25,105 nucleotides of DNA from JAMCRM01 sp041685075 (GCA_041685075.1 JAWLGN010000046.1:1-25105); one strand, 5' to 3'; counted from the stretch's first letter, positions 10,241 through 17,102 are shown. Translations and numbers: made by a program. The notes: generated by a model from the letters alone, not told the origin.

Positions 10241-10378
10241 TGCACCCCCCTTTGTCACGCACCCCTGGTGGCCGGCTCAGTTGGTGCATCCCCTGGCAGG
10301 CCCCCTGCTGGTGCCGATAGAGGGAGGCTACTGCAACCGGGGTGAGAATGCAATCTGGTTTTTCGAAGGAGGTCCAAA

Positions 10379-10412
10379 GGGCTGGACACACCTTGGCCGC
10401 TGTGACCAGCCC
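10379..10412 (-). terminator. Hairpin terminator after the heparinase-like gene
   Basis: Imperfect inverted repeat: outer 7-bp stem GGGCTGG/CCAGCCC, one mismatch, inner 4-bp stem CACA/TGTG, 10-base loop. On the - strand it begins 13 bases after the heparinase stop (10426-10428) and is followed by TTT. It probably ends the heparinase transcript and makes the TonB receptor cluster a separate unit. Its short T-run keeps this from being certain. Confidence 0.55.
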
Positions 10413-10425
10413 TGGGGCTCCGACG

Positions 10426-12714
10426 TTAGCGGCGGACTTCCACTGCCGGCCGCGCCGTATTGAAAACTACAGTGACGGGTCTTCCCGCGTGCCGGAAACG
10501 GACGGCCGTGCGGTTGGCCGTCGAGATGTCCTCGACGCCGGTCAACTGGATCTTCCGGCCGGCCTTCTCCACCCCCAGCACCGCGATGATGCGGGCCTGG
10601 GCGTGCTTTTGCTGCGTTTCCGCCCAGAGATGCCACTCCGGCGGCACTTGGCCGCTCTCCGGCGGGATGGGGTAGCGGTCGGTCTGCCGGATGGCGACGC
10701 CGCCGGGCGCCACGAGCGCACCCTGGAGCGCGGCGTTCTCATAGGTCAGCCCGATCCTGCCGCCCTCGATGGTGAACGGCGCGCGGCCGTGCAGCCAGAA
10801 CTTCAACGACACCGGCCGCGAGGCCCGCACCTCGTCGTAGATCACCACCACGTCCGGTTTCAGGAAGACCAGGTGGCGGCGGTAGCGCTCCACGTGCGCG
10901 CCGTAGCCGGTGGCTTCCCCAACCACGTAGTCGTAGCGGCTGCCCGGTTCGAAGACCACCACCTTGCCTGTAGCCTCGGCGGTCTTGGGCTGGTCTCGCC
11001 CGTCGATCTCGAGCGCGTTATGGGCCTTCGTGGTCCAGTACCACGCCTTGCAGAACGGGCTGCCGTACCACGGGCGGGTGCCCGTGTTCACCAGCAGTGG
11101 CGAACCATAGGCGCCCAGCACGATGGCGTTCTGGTCGGCATGGCTGTGGCTGATGTTGCCCAGCGGCGCCGCCCGCAGCATCACCTGCACGGCTTCGCGG
11201 CCGTCCATCAGGCTGCTCAGCAGCGAAACCCAGCCGGCGCCGCGGAACAGCTTGGCGGTGGGACGGTTCGCCGGCGGGACCGCCTTCACCGGCGGCGGAA
11301 CGGGACGCGCGGCGCGCAGGAACCCGATCGGGCCGCCATCGCCTTCGCCCCGGCCCCAGCCCTCGGCGTACCACTGCCACTCCGGCTTGCCCCTCACGCG
11401 GGCGAAATATTGGGCCACCGCGGCGGCGTTCGGGCCGGGACGCCGCTCGGCGAAATCGCCGAAGCCGGTCAGCGCGCCTCCGGGCGGCGCCACGTACATC
11501 GGGAAGTCCCCCACGTACTGGTAGAAGGGCTTCTCCGTGCCCTCGATCTGGAGCGCCGCGCGCAGCGCATCGAACCACCATGTCGAGCGATTGATGTAGG
11601 AGGCAAAGTACGAGTAGCCCTGCGCCCACCCGCCTTCCTCGTCGCCGTAGGCGGGGTACCAACTCCAGAAGATCGCGAGCGCGTAGTCGAGCCACTTGGC
11701 GGCTTCCGGCACCTCGCCGTACCAGGCGATGGCGGCCTCCCCCAGGAAGTGCCACATGCGGCCGCCGTGGCTGTTGTAGGCCTTCTGCTCGAAGGGTTTG
11801 CTGTGCAGCCAGTCGAAGGCCAGTTCGCCGCGTGCGCGCGCCATTTTGAGCAGCCGGGCGCGGTCGGCCTCGCTCAGATAATCGTAGGCCCAGTCGTAAG
11901 CGCGCGCGGTGTTGTAGAGGATGGGCATGCCGGCTTCGTCGTTCACCACCATGCTGGTGCTGCCGGCAGGATCCCAGGTGGCAATGTGCAGCAGCCACTT
12001 GCGCGCGCCCTCGCCGTAGCGCTCTTCGCCGGAAAGCATATAGCAGAAGGCGAGCGTAACGGCAATCTCCGATGCCTTGCTGCCCTGCGCGTAGTTGCGG
12101 CGCCATTCCTCGGCATTCCACTTGCCGTCGGTCCATGGCGGCGGCTCGGGAATGAGCGGGGTTTCGAGATACCCCTCCGCCGTGCGCACCAGCTCCTCCC
12201 AGCGCGCCCGCTGCGCCCCCTTGCGCGCGGCGCGGAACATCTCCACCTCTTCCAGCCGCAGCATCAGGCGCGGATGCCGCCGCGGCAGGCGCGCGCGGAT
12301 CAACGCTTCATCGGGGCGGGGAAACGGCGTGGCATCGGCGGCGATACGGAAGCTGCGGGTCTGGCTCCAGGCGCCGCGCGCGCCGGCGCGATCCGTGCAG
12401 GCGTAACGCCAGTACCACACCCCCGGCTCCATCACCGCAGTGTGGGTATAGAGTACCCACGGGGTGCGGGGGATGGTGATGACGCCCCGCTCGAACTGCG
12501 CATCGCGGGCCAACTGGACCGCGTAACCGGCGGCCCCCGGTTCCGGCAGCCATGCCAGCGCGGGCGGGTTGGTGGCGGCGGCGACTCCCTCTCTCGGCAG
12601 ATAACCGATGTCGTCTACGGCGGGCGCCCGGTTCGAAACGGCGGGCGGCGCGGCCGGCAAGCTCCCCGAAAGCGCGGACAGCAGCACCGTCGCAAGCGCA
12701 ACAGATCTGACCAT
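10426..12714 (-). CDS. Secreted heparinase II/III-family polysaccharide lyase
   Basis: A 762-residue protein, close to the length of Pedobacter heparinase II (about 770). A Sec signal peptide (MVRSVALATVLLSALSGSLPA) is followed by an N-terminal Fn3-like/DUF4962-type domain with WYWRYACTD, an alpha/alpha toroid (about residues 135-470) and the C-terminal beta-sandwich of the heparinase II/III family. The signature NISHSHADQNAIVLGAYG (about 520-536), with GTRPWYGSP and KAHNALEIDG after it, is diagnostic. Likely catalytic residues are a His near NSHGGRMWHF (H316), a Tyr in AQGYSYF (Y367 or Y369), and a His in SHSHADQN; these are placed by family analogy, not proven. It would cleave uronic-acid-containing chains by beta-elimination. 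The frame is open upstream to 13329, but that part is antisense-frame read-through of queG; ATG 12714 starts the signal peptide. Confidence 0.9.
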   Translation of the reverse strand: MVRSVALATVLLSALSGSLPAAPPAVSNRAPAVDDIGYLPREGVAAATNPPALAWLPEPGAAGYAVQLARDAQFERGVITIPRTPWVLYTHTAVMEPGVWYWRYACTDRAGARGAWSQTRSFRIAADATPFPRPDEALIRARLPRRHPRLMLRLEEVEMFRAARKGAQRARWEELVRTAEGYLETPLIPEPPPWTDGKWNAEEWRRNYAQGSKASEIAVTLAFCYMLSGEERYGEGARKWLLHIATWDPAGSTSMVVNDEAGMPILYNTARAYDWAYDYLSEADRARLLKMARARGELAFDWLHSKPFEQKAYNSHGGRMWHFLGEAAIAWYGEVPEAAKWLDYALAIFWSWYPAYGDEEGGWAQGYSYFASYINRSTWWFDALRAALQIEGTEKPFYQYVGDFPMYVAPPGGALTGFGDFAERRPGPNAAAVAQYFARVRGKPEWQWYAEGWGRGEGDGGPIGFLRAARPVPPPVKAVPPANRPTAKLFRGAGWVSLLSSLMDGREAVQVMLRAAPLGNISHSHADQNAIVLGAYGSPLLVNTGTRPWYGSPFCKAWYWTTKAHNALEIDGRDQPKTAEATGKVVVFEPGSRYDYVVGEATGYGAHVERYRRHLVFLKPDVVVIYDEVRASRPVSLKFWLHGRAPFTIEGGRIGLTYENAALQGALVAPGGVAIRQTDRYPIPPESGQVPPEWHLWAETQQKHAQARIIAVLGVEKAGRKIQLTGVEDISTANRTAVRFRHAGRPVTVVFNTARPAVEVRR

Positions 12715-12979
12715 CCCTCCATTATGACCCGCAGCGCCGGGCGGATGACCCGCGGCGACGCCCCGACACTCGCAGCGCCGGCCGACAAGGGTCTCCAGCC
12801 CGGCCCGCATCCAGCGAACGAAAGGCAAGAACTGAGGCAGTAGGTGGGGGTAAAGTTCGCAGTTCGCTCTGTCGATTCTAGGGTGTATGCCGACAGAACC
12901 TATCGTGATCATCTTAGACACGCTCTGCGCTCTGCTGCTGTTCTGACCGCTAACAGCGGGGCGGGCCGCGACCCTCGGG
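12715..12979. promoter_or_regulatory. Intergenic region upstream of the heparinase gene
   Basis: 265 bases with no gene. It contains a 13-base near-repeat ATGACCCGC(A/G)GCG at 12724-12736 and 12745-12757 (21-base pitch), a 10-base repeat GCAGCGCCGG at 12731-12740 and 12772-12781, and a 7-base inverted repeat TCTGTCG/CGACAGA at 12868-12874 and 12891-12897. On the - strand a -10-like TAGAAT lies inside that inverted repeat, and CATAAT lies a few bases before the heparinase ATG; neither has a convincing -35. A weak hairpin CCGCT-AAC-AGCGG (12946-12958 area) follows queG. The promoter for heparinase is probably here but cannot be fixed. Confidence 0.4.
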
Positions 12980-14062
12980 CTAACCGCCAGGAAACGCGGC
13001 CTCTTCCGGACAGGAGCGCGCCAGGCGTTCCAGCGCGCGCTGGGCGGTATCCGCCACCGGCGCTTCCGGCGAGGCGGCCAGGCGTTCCAGAGGCACCCGG
13101 AATGCCGGCAGCCCGGCGTTCCCCATGGCCACGGCCACGTTGCGGAGAAAGCCCGTGTAGCGCGACCGGCGTACGGGGCTGCCGCGGAACATGGCGCGGA
13201 ACTCGTCCTCCGAAATGCCGGCCAGTCGCTCGAGAGGCGGCGCGAACTCGCGCGGGGCGAAGGCGGGGTCTTCGGTAACGGGCGCCCGACGGTTCCAGGG
13301 GCAGACGTCCTGGCAGATATCGCAGCCAAAAACGTGCCGGCCCATGCGGGGTTCCAGTTCCGGAGAGATGGCGCCGCGCAGTTCGATCGTCAGGTAGGAA
13401 ATGCATAGCCGCGAATCGATGGTGTAGTGCGGCCCTTCGGGTGAGCCGGAAGGGATGATGGCCGCCGTGGGACAGGCGTCGATGCAGCGCGAGCAGGTGC
13501 CGCAGCGGTCCGGAGGCGGCGTACCTGGAGGAAGGTCGAGCGAGAGCAGCAGTTCCCCGAGAAAGAACCACGATCCGGCGCCTTCGCGAATGAGGCAGGA
13601 ATTCTTGCCGATCCAGCCGAGACCGGCGCGGTGCGCCCAGGCGCGCTCGAGCAGCGGCGCGGTATCTACGCACACGCGGTAGTGGAAGTCGCGGCCGGCC
13701 TCGTCGCGCAAGCGGGCGGCCAGGCGTTCCAGCCCCGCACGCATCACCGCGTGGTAATCCTCGCCCCAGGCATAGCGAGAAATCCAGGCCCGTTCCGCTT
13801 CATTAAAGCGCGTGGAATAGGGTTGAGGGCCGTTATAGAGCTTTCCCACGCAGAGGATCGAGCGCGTCTCAGGCAACAGGCTGCGCGGGTCGTCCCGCAG
13901 TTGGGCGCGGTGGTCGGTAAGGTACTGCATGGCGCCCGCATATCCGGCGCGAACCCACTGGTGGTACCAGCGCGCTTCGGCAAGTGGTGCGCAGGGCGCG
14001 ATTCCAGCCAGCTCGAACCCGCACTCGCGGGCCAGTCTCTCGATGCGATCCGGTCCAATCAC
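12980..14062 (-). CDS. queG: Epoxyqueuosine reductase
   Basis: A 360-residue cobalamin- and iron-sulfur-dependent enzyme for the last step of queuosine synthesis on tRNA (epoxyqueuosine to queuosine), cytoplasmic. The N-terminal cobalamin-binding half carries AWISRYAWGEDYH, CVDTAPLLERAWA (catalytic Asp about 133) and GLGWIGKNSCLI. The ferredoxin-like part has two 4Fe-4S sets: C187, C190, C193 and C197 in CGTCSRCIDACP, and C220, C247, C250 and C254 in GCDICQDVCPWN. The C-terminus is HEAT-repeat-like. Length and motifs are typical. The start is GTG 14062, the only suitable codon at the family N-terminus; no clear ribosome-binding site is visible. It has no functional link to its neighbours and no other queuosine genes are in the window. 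Confidence 0.95.
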   Translation of the reverse strand: MIGPDRIERLARECGFELAGIAPCAPLAEARWYHQWVRAGYAGAMQYLTDHRAQLRDDPRSLLPETRSILCVGKLYNGPQPYSTRFNEAERAWISRYAWGEDYHAVMRAGLERLAARLRDEAGRDFHYRVCVDTAPLLERAWAHRAGLGWIGKNSCLIREGAGSWFFLGELLLSLDLPPGTPPPDRCGTCSRCIDACPTAAIIPSGSPEGPHYTIDSRLCISYLTIELRGAISPELEPRMGRHVFGCDICQDVCPWNRRAPVTEDPAFAPREFAPPLERLAGISEDEFRAMFRGSPVRRSRYTGFLRNVAVAMGNAGLPAFRVPLERLAASPEAPVADTAQRALERLARSCPEEAAFPGG

Positions 14063-14281
14063 GCGCTGTTTTCAGTCTAGCGCGGGGCCTGCTTTCCAGG
14101 CTCCGCGCGGCTTTCATTGCACCTGTTTTTACGGTCCGCGGGCCGGAGTTGTACGCAGACGACTGAGGGCGCCGCGGGGACACGAATTGTCTACAGGTAT
14201 CGTGTGGGCAACTGGACAGCCCGTAAACAGGAAGCGTTGACAGCGTTGGACGATTGGGAGAAAGTCGAAGAAGGTTTGCGT

Positions 14282-14303
14282 GCCCGCTGTTGACGGGCCT
14301 TTT
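14282..14303 (+). terminator. Possible intrinsic terminator or attenuator in the leader region
   Basis: GCCCG/CGGGC 5-bp stem with a 7-base loop, followed by CTTTT. No + strand gene lies before it, so it would end either a short leader transcript or an unseen small RNA. The stem is short, so chance is possible. Confidence 0.35.
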
Positions 14304-14329
14304 AGAGGGTCAGCCATTGTGACTGTTTG

Positions 14330-14338
14330 GGCGGTAGC
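14330..14338 (+). promoter_or_regulatory. ops-like element (GGCGGTAGC)
   Basis: Exact match to the core of the ops pause/recruitment site used by the NusG paralogue RfaH in Proteobacteria. It sits within a 5-bp hairpin TGGGC-GGTA-GCCCA (14328-14341), and hairpin formation in the non-template strand is how RfaH reads ops. It precedes a NusG-paralogue gene and an exopolysaccharide operon. However, it is upstream of the best sigma-70 promoter, so it would act only on a longer transcript. Confidence 0.35.
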
Positions 14339-14387
14339 CCACCCTGAAGATCGAAACGTGAGGACCTTCACGGCGCCACTTACCCCG

Positions 14388-14422
14388 GGCTGGGCAGCGC
14401 CACCGCGGAATCGGCGCCAGCC
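14388..14422 (+). repeat. Bulged GC-rich hairpin in the leader region
   Basis: GGCTG and GCGCC (with a 4-base bulge between them) pair with GGCGC and CAGCC across an 11-base loop, giving about 10 base pairs. It has no T-run. The role is unknown; it may be part of a folded leader RNA. Confidence 0.35.
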
Positions 14423-14472
14423 GGCGTTGTGTTCGCGTGCACAGCCCGGTTGAGGGATGTAGCCGTTCCGCA

Positions 14473-14501
14473 TTGACACGGAACTCGACCGATCGTACAA
14501 A
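14473..14501 (+). promoter_or_regulatory. Sigma-70-type promoter of the exopolysaccharide operon
   Basis: A perfect -35 TTGACA (14473-14478), a 17-base spacer, and -10 TACAAA (14496-14501, 4 of 6). The predicted start of transcription is near 14508, giving a leader of about 104 bases before the NusG-like gene. Confidence 0.6.
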
Positions 14502-14611
14502 GTAGTCAGGAGTTGTATACACGCTGAACCGCGAGTAGAGATGCCGCGGGCCCGCAGGTAACACAGCCGCCGTTCCGAGGCGCATGTACACAGGGGAAAT
14601 CGGGAGAACAG

Positions 14612-15169
14612 ATGCAGGAGCCCGGGTGTCAGGAGTTCTGGTTCGCTCTGAGCGCCAAACGCAACCACGAGAAGTGCGTTGCGGAGATGTTGAGGGGAAA
14701 GGGCTATGAGGAGTTCGTCCCCACCTACCGTATCCGCCGTAGGTGGTCGGATCGGTACAAGGAATTGGAACTCCCTCTCTTTCCAGGCTACGTGTTCTGC
14801 CGTTTCGATCCCGCGCGGCGTCTGCCGATTCTGACGACGCCGGGCGTGGTGCTGATCGTGGGGAACGGGCGCGTGCCGGTCCCGGTGGAAGATGCCGAAA
14901 TCGAGGCGCTCCGGGCCGTTGTGGCATCCAACCTGCGGGTGGAACCGTGGCCGTACTTGCGCGTCGGCGAGCGCGTTGTAATTGAAAGTGGTTCACTCGC
15001 CGGGTTGGAAGGAATATTACAGGAAGTTCGGAAATCGTGCCGGATTGTGGTTTCGGTGGAACTGTTGCAGCGCTCGGTGGCGGTAGAAGTGGACCGCTGC
15101 CGGGTGCGGCCCGCCGGCACGGAAGTACACCGGGCCGTAATGCATGCGGGTGCCGGCGGCCAACAATAA
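14612..15169 (+). CDS. NusG-like transcription antiterminator (RfaH/UpxY/LoaP type)
   Basis: A 185-residue specialised NusG paralogue. The N-terminal NGN domain (about residues 8-105) binds RNA polymerase and has FWFALSAKRNHEKCVAEML, the hallmark LPLFPGYVFCRFD and TTPGVV. A KOW domain (about 118-160) follows, in VGERVVIESGSLAGLEGILQEV. Housekeeping NusG normally lies beside secE/rplK; this one heads a polysaccharide operon, as RfaH-, UpxY- and LoaP-type factors do, and probably lets polymerase read through the long operon. ATG 14612 has GGGAGA at 14602-14607. A GC hairpin follows its stop by five bases. Confidence 0.9.
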   Translation: MQEPGCQEFWFALSAKRNHEKCVAEMLRGKGYEEFVPTYRIRRRWSDRYKELELPLFPGYVFCRFDPARRLPILTTPGVVLIVGNGRVPVPVEDAEIEALRAVVASNLRVEPWPYLRVGERVVIESGSLAGLEGILQEVRKSCRIVVSVELLQRSVAVEVDRCRVRPAGTEVHRAVMHAGAGGQQ

Positions 15170-15173
15170 TGAT

Positions 15174-15200
15174 TCCGGCGCCGGCCCGCACGGCGCCGGA
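15174..15200 (+). terminator. Strong intercistronic hairpin after the NusG-like gene
   Basis: Perfect 9-bp inverted repeat TCCGGCGCC/GGCGCCGGA with a 9-base loop, starting 5 bases after the NusG-like stop. No T-run follows. It may be a conditional (antitermination-sensitive or Rho-dependent) stop, or an RNA-processing or stability element that sets the regulator-to-structural-gene ratio. Confidence 0.45.
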
Positions 15201-15220
15201 CTCCAGGCAGGGAAAATCGG

Positions 15221-15520
15221 ATGGCGGCACTCCTTAAGAGTAGAAACCGGCTGGTAAGTTTCCGGCTATCTCCGGACGAGTACGAGGCGCTCAGGCAGGT
15301 TTGCATCGAAACAGGCGCCCGCTCTATCTCGGATTTTGCCCGCGAAGCCGTCCTCCACGGCATCGAAACCCGTCGAGGCGCGCGGGCTTTTTTGGGAGAC
15401 GATCTGGCGACCTTGAGCTACCGGCTCGAGGAGCTGGACTCCGCGTTGAAGAACCTGAGTGGGATCATCGCCCGGGTGCTCGGTTCCCGGGAAGAGAAGA
15501 CCCACACTCCTAACCCGTAA
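15221..15520 (+). CDS. Small ribbon-helix-helix-like protein with C-terminal coiled coil
   Basis: A 99-residue protein. Residues 9-50 fit a ribbon-helix-helix DNA-binding fold: a beta strand RLVSFRLS, helix PDEYEALRQVCIETG, turn, then helix SISDFAREAVLHGI, much like CopG/Arc family members. Residues about 62-90 (LATLSYRLEELDSALKNLSGIIARVL) have heptad spacing of a coiled coil, probably for oligomerisation. No toxin gene is adjacent, so an antitoxin role is unlikely. Lying second in the exopolysaccharide operon, it may be a local repressor or autoregulator; the target is unknown. The ribosome-binding site is weak (AGGGA near 15209-15213). Confidence 0.75.
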   Translation: MAALLKSRNRLVSFRLSPDEYEALRQVCIETGARSISDFAREAVLHGIETRRGARAFLGDDLATLSYRLEELDSALKNLSGIIARVLGSREEKTHTPNP

Positions 15521-15521
15521 G

Positions 15522-15553
15522 CGCGGGCCGCCGTACCTTCACGCGGCCCCGCG
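15522..15553 (+). terminator. Intercistronic hairpin after the ribbon-helix-helix gene
   Basis: CGCGGGCCGC pairs with GCGGCCCCGCG (10 bp with one bulged C) across an 11-base loop, directly after the stop at 15518-15520 and before ATG 15565. There is no T-run. It is the second strong hairpin in the first two gaps of this operon. Confidence 0.4.
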
Positions 15554-15564
15554 GATCTGGAAAT

Positions 15565-16161
15565 ATGCCCAAAAACAATCCGATCAGGTGTATTGCGCCT
15601 GTGCTCCTGCTGTGTGCCGCGGGTCTGGCGCAAGACCAGGGGGGTCCGCTCAAAGTCGTTGTTATTGAAGGCGATGGCGTGTTCAATGACGTGCAGCGGA
15701 AGACCGCGCACACGCCCGTCGTCGAGGTGCGGGACGAACTGGACCGCCCGGTGCCGGAGGCGCGGGTGGTCTTCACCCTGCCCACTACGGGGCCCGGTGG
15801 ATCGTTCCCCGGTAACCGCAAGGAACTCATCGCCACTACGGACGAACAGGGCCGGGCCGCGGCGCGTGGTCTGGCGCCCAACTCCAGCGAGGGCCGGTTT
15901 CCCATCCGGGTGACGGCTTCCACGGACGGCCGCCGGGGCTCGACGGTGATCTGGCAAAGCAACACGCTGGCGGCGGGCGACCCAAAGCCCTCCAGCCGGC
16001 GGAAGAAGTACATCATCCTGGGGCTGATCGGCGGCGCGGTGGCCGGCGGGGCCGCCATTGTGGCCTCGCGCGGCAACGGCTCGGGCAGCGGAGCGGGTGC
16101 GGCCGGGCCGATACCCACCACCCTTTCGGCCGGCACGGTGACCATTGGAGGTCCGCGATGA
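15565..16161 (+). CDS. Secreted/membrane-anchored Ig-like domain protein, function unknown
   Basis: A 198-residue protein. There is a signal peptide (residues 1-22, ending in GLAQ), then one beta-sandwich of the bacterial Ig-like/invasin (Big_1-like) kind at about 28-135, with the typical PVVEVRDELDRPVPEARVVFTLP and TTDEQGRAAARGLAPN. A basic RRKK then precedes a glycine-rich transmembrane helix (about 149-167, IILGLIGGAVAGGAAIVA) and a Gly/Ser-rich tail. It probably sits in the inner membrane with the Ig domain in the periplasm. No enzyme motif is seen. Its stop overlaps the next start by ATGA, so it is co-translated with the propeller-like protein. It lies in an exopolysaccharide operon, so it may help assembly or surface attachment. 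Confidence 0.75.
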   Translation: MPKNNPIRCIAPVLLLCAAGLAQDQGGPLKVVVIEGDGVFNDVQRKTAHTPVVEVRDELDRPVPEARVVFTLPTTGPGGSFPGNRKELIATTDEQGRAAARGLAPNSSEGRFPIRVTASTDGRRGSTVIWQSNTLAAGDPKPSSRRKKYIILGLIGGAVAGGAAIVASRGNGSGSGAGAAGPIPTTLSAGTVTIGGPR

Positions 16162-17102
16162 AACCGGTACTGGCGATTGTAATGCTGGCTGCCCTGGCCG
16201 CACCGGCGGCCGCGGCGTCGGGAATCCAGGGGCCCGTGGCGGGCTTTGTCGCCGATACGGGGCTACGGGCCATCCGGCCGATCAACGGCCTGCCCGGCTC
16301 ATCCGTGTTGGGGGAGGCGCTGCCGCTCGGCTTTGCCGTCCGCCACGCGGCCATCTCCCCCGGGCTCGATTTCGCCGCCGCCATTTCGGACGATGATGGC
16401 GCCTTTTACCTGGTACGCGGGTTGAAGCAGGCGGCGCCGCAGGTGACGGCGGTGGAGGGCGTGCCGGCGGGCATCTCCCGCATCGTGCTGAACGGCGACG
16501 CCGCGCTGCTCTACTCGCCGGCCGAGGGCCGCCTGCAGGTGCTCTCGGGCCTTCCGGAGAAGCCGGAGCTTTCGCCGCCGGTGGACGCGCCTCCCGGGGA
16601 GGTAACCGCGCTGGCGCTGGCCCCCGGCGGTACGCGCTTTGCCGTGGGCGTCTCCGGCGCGGTCTACCTATACTCCGGCGAAGCATTCACTCTGCTGGCT
16701 TCCGCGCCCGGCATCTCCGCGTTGGCCTTTCGCGCCGGCGGCGAGGACGTGGTCTACGCCAGCCGCGAGATCAACCAGGTGGTCGAGGTGAGCGGCGCCG
16801 GCGGCGGCAGTGCCGTGCTGGCCGGCGAACCGGAGGGCGTCAGCGCGCCCGTGGGGTTGCTGAGCATCGATGGCGGCCGCGAGTTATGGATCGCCAACGC
16901 CGGTTCGAGCAGCGCCCTGGTGCTGGACGCCGCCGCGCCCGGAGCGCCCGCCGTCGTGCCGCTAGCCGCCCCGCCCACGCACTGCGAGGCGCTCGACGGC
17001 AAGTCCATGCTGTTGTTGAACCATGCCGGCGGCGGCCCCCTGATTCTGGCCGACTGGACCGCCCGCCGCGCCTACTTCGTTCCCGCCGAGGTGGCCCCAT
17101 GA
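16158..17102 (+). CDS. Secreted beta-propeller-like protein, function unknown
   Basis: A 314-residue protein with a clear Sec signal peptide (MKPVLAIVMLAALAAPAAAA). The mature part consists of repeated short beta-strand blocks with blade-like patterns (GISRIVLNGDAALLYSP, VTALALAPGGTRFAVGVSG, GISALAFRAGGEDVVYA, DGGRELWIANAGSSSALVLD), resembling WD40/NHL-type or YVTN-type propellers, although no classical repeat signature is strong enough to name a family. It has one Cys and no catalytic motif, so it is likely a binding or scaffold protein in the periplasm or outside. Start ATG 16158 overlaps the preceding stop; its own stop overlaps the next start (ATGA at 17099-17102). The three-gene coupling suggests equal amounts and a shared complex. 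Confidence 0.75.
   Translation: MKPVLAIVMLAALAAPAAAASGIQGPVAGFVADTGLRAIRPINGLPGSSVLGEALPLGFAVRHAAISPGLDFAAAISDDDGAFYLVRGLKQAAPQVTAVEGVPAGISRIVLNGDAALLYSPAEGRLQVLSGLPEKPELSPPVDAPPGEVTALALAPGGTRFAVGVSGAVYLYSGEAFTLLASAPGISALAFRAGGEDVVYASREINQVVEVSGAGGGSAVLAGEPEGVSAPVGLLSIDGGRELWIANAGSSSALVLDAAAPGAPAVVPLAAPPTHCEALDGKSMLLLNHAGGGPLILADWTARRAYFVPAEVAP

Larger units (their letters stand above)
14063..14611. promoter_or_regulatory. Divergent regulatory region between queG and the exopolysaccharide operon
   Basis: 549 bases without a credible gene. It holds, from left to right: a long-range inverted repeat (CCTGTTTTTACGG at 14122-14134 against CCGTAAACAGG at 14221-14231), a small hairpin with CTTTT (14282-14303), an ops-like motif (14330-14338), a bulged GC hairpin (14388-14422), a sigma-70 promoter (14473-14501) and two TGTA-type palindromes (14514-14521 and 14585-14590). 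The unusual length for such a compact genome suggests complex control of the exopolysaccharide operon. Confidence 0.6.

Noticed and set aside
10342..12843. An 833-codon + strand open frame across the heparinase gene
   Set aside because: Shadow of a GC-rich gene; rich in Arg/Ala/Gly/Pro with no recognisable domain.
12715..13329. N-terminal extension of the heparinase frame by 205 codons
   Set aside because: It overlaps queG in another frame, has no family match, and the signal peptide begins at 12714.
14237..14265. Second TTGACA (14237-14242) as a promoter
   Set aside because: No -10-like sequence at 16-18 bases; a second TTGACG at 14290 also lacks one.
15221..15520. RHH protein as an antitoxin of a toxin-antitoxin pair
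   Set aside because: No small toxin gene is next to it; neighbours are a NusG-like gene and a secreted Ig-like protein.
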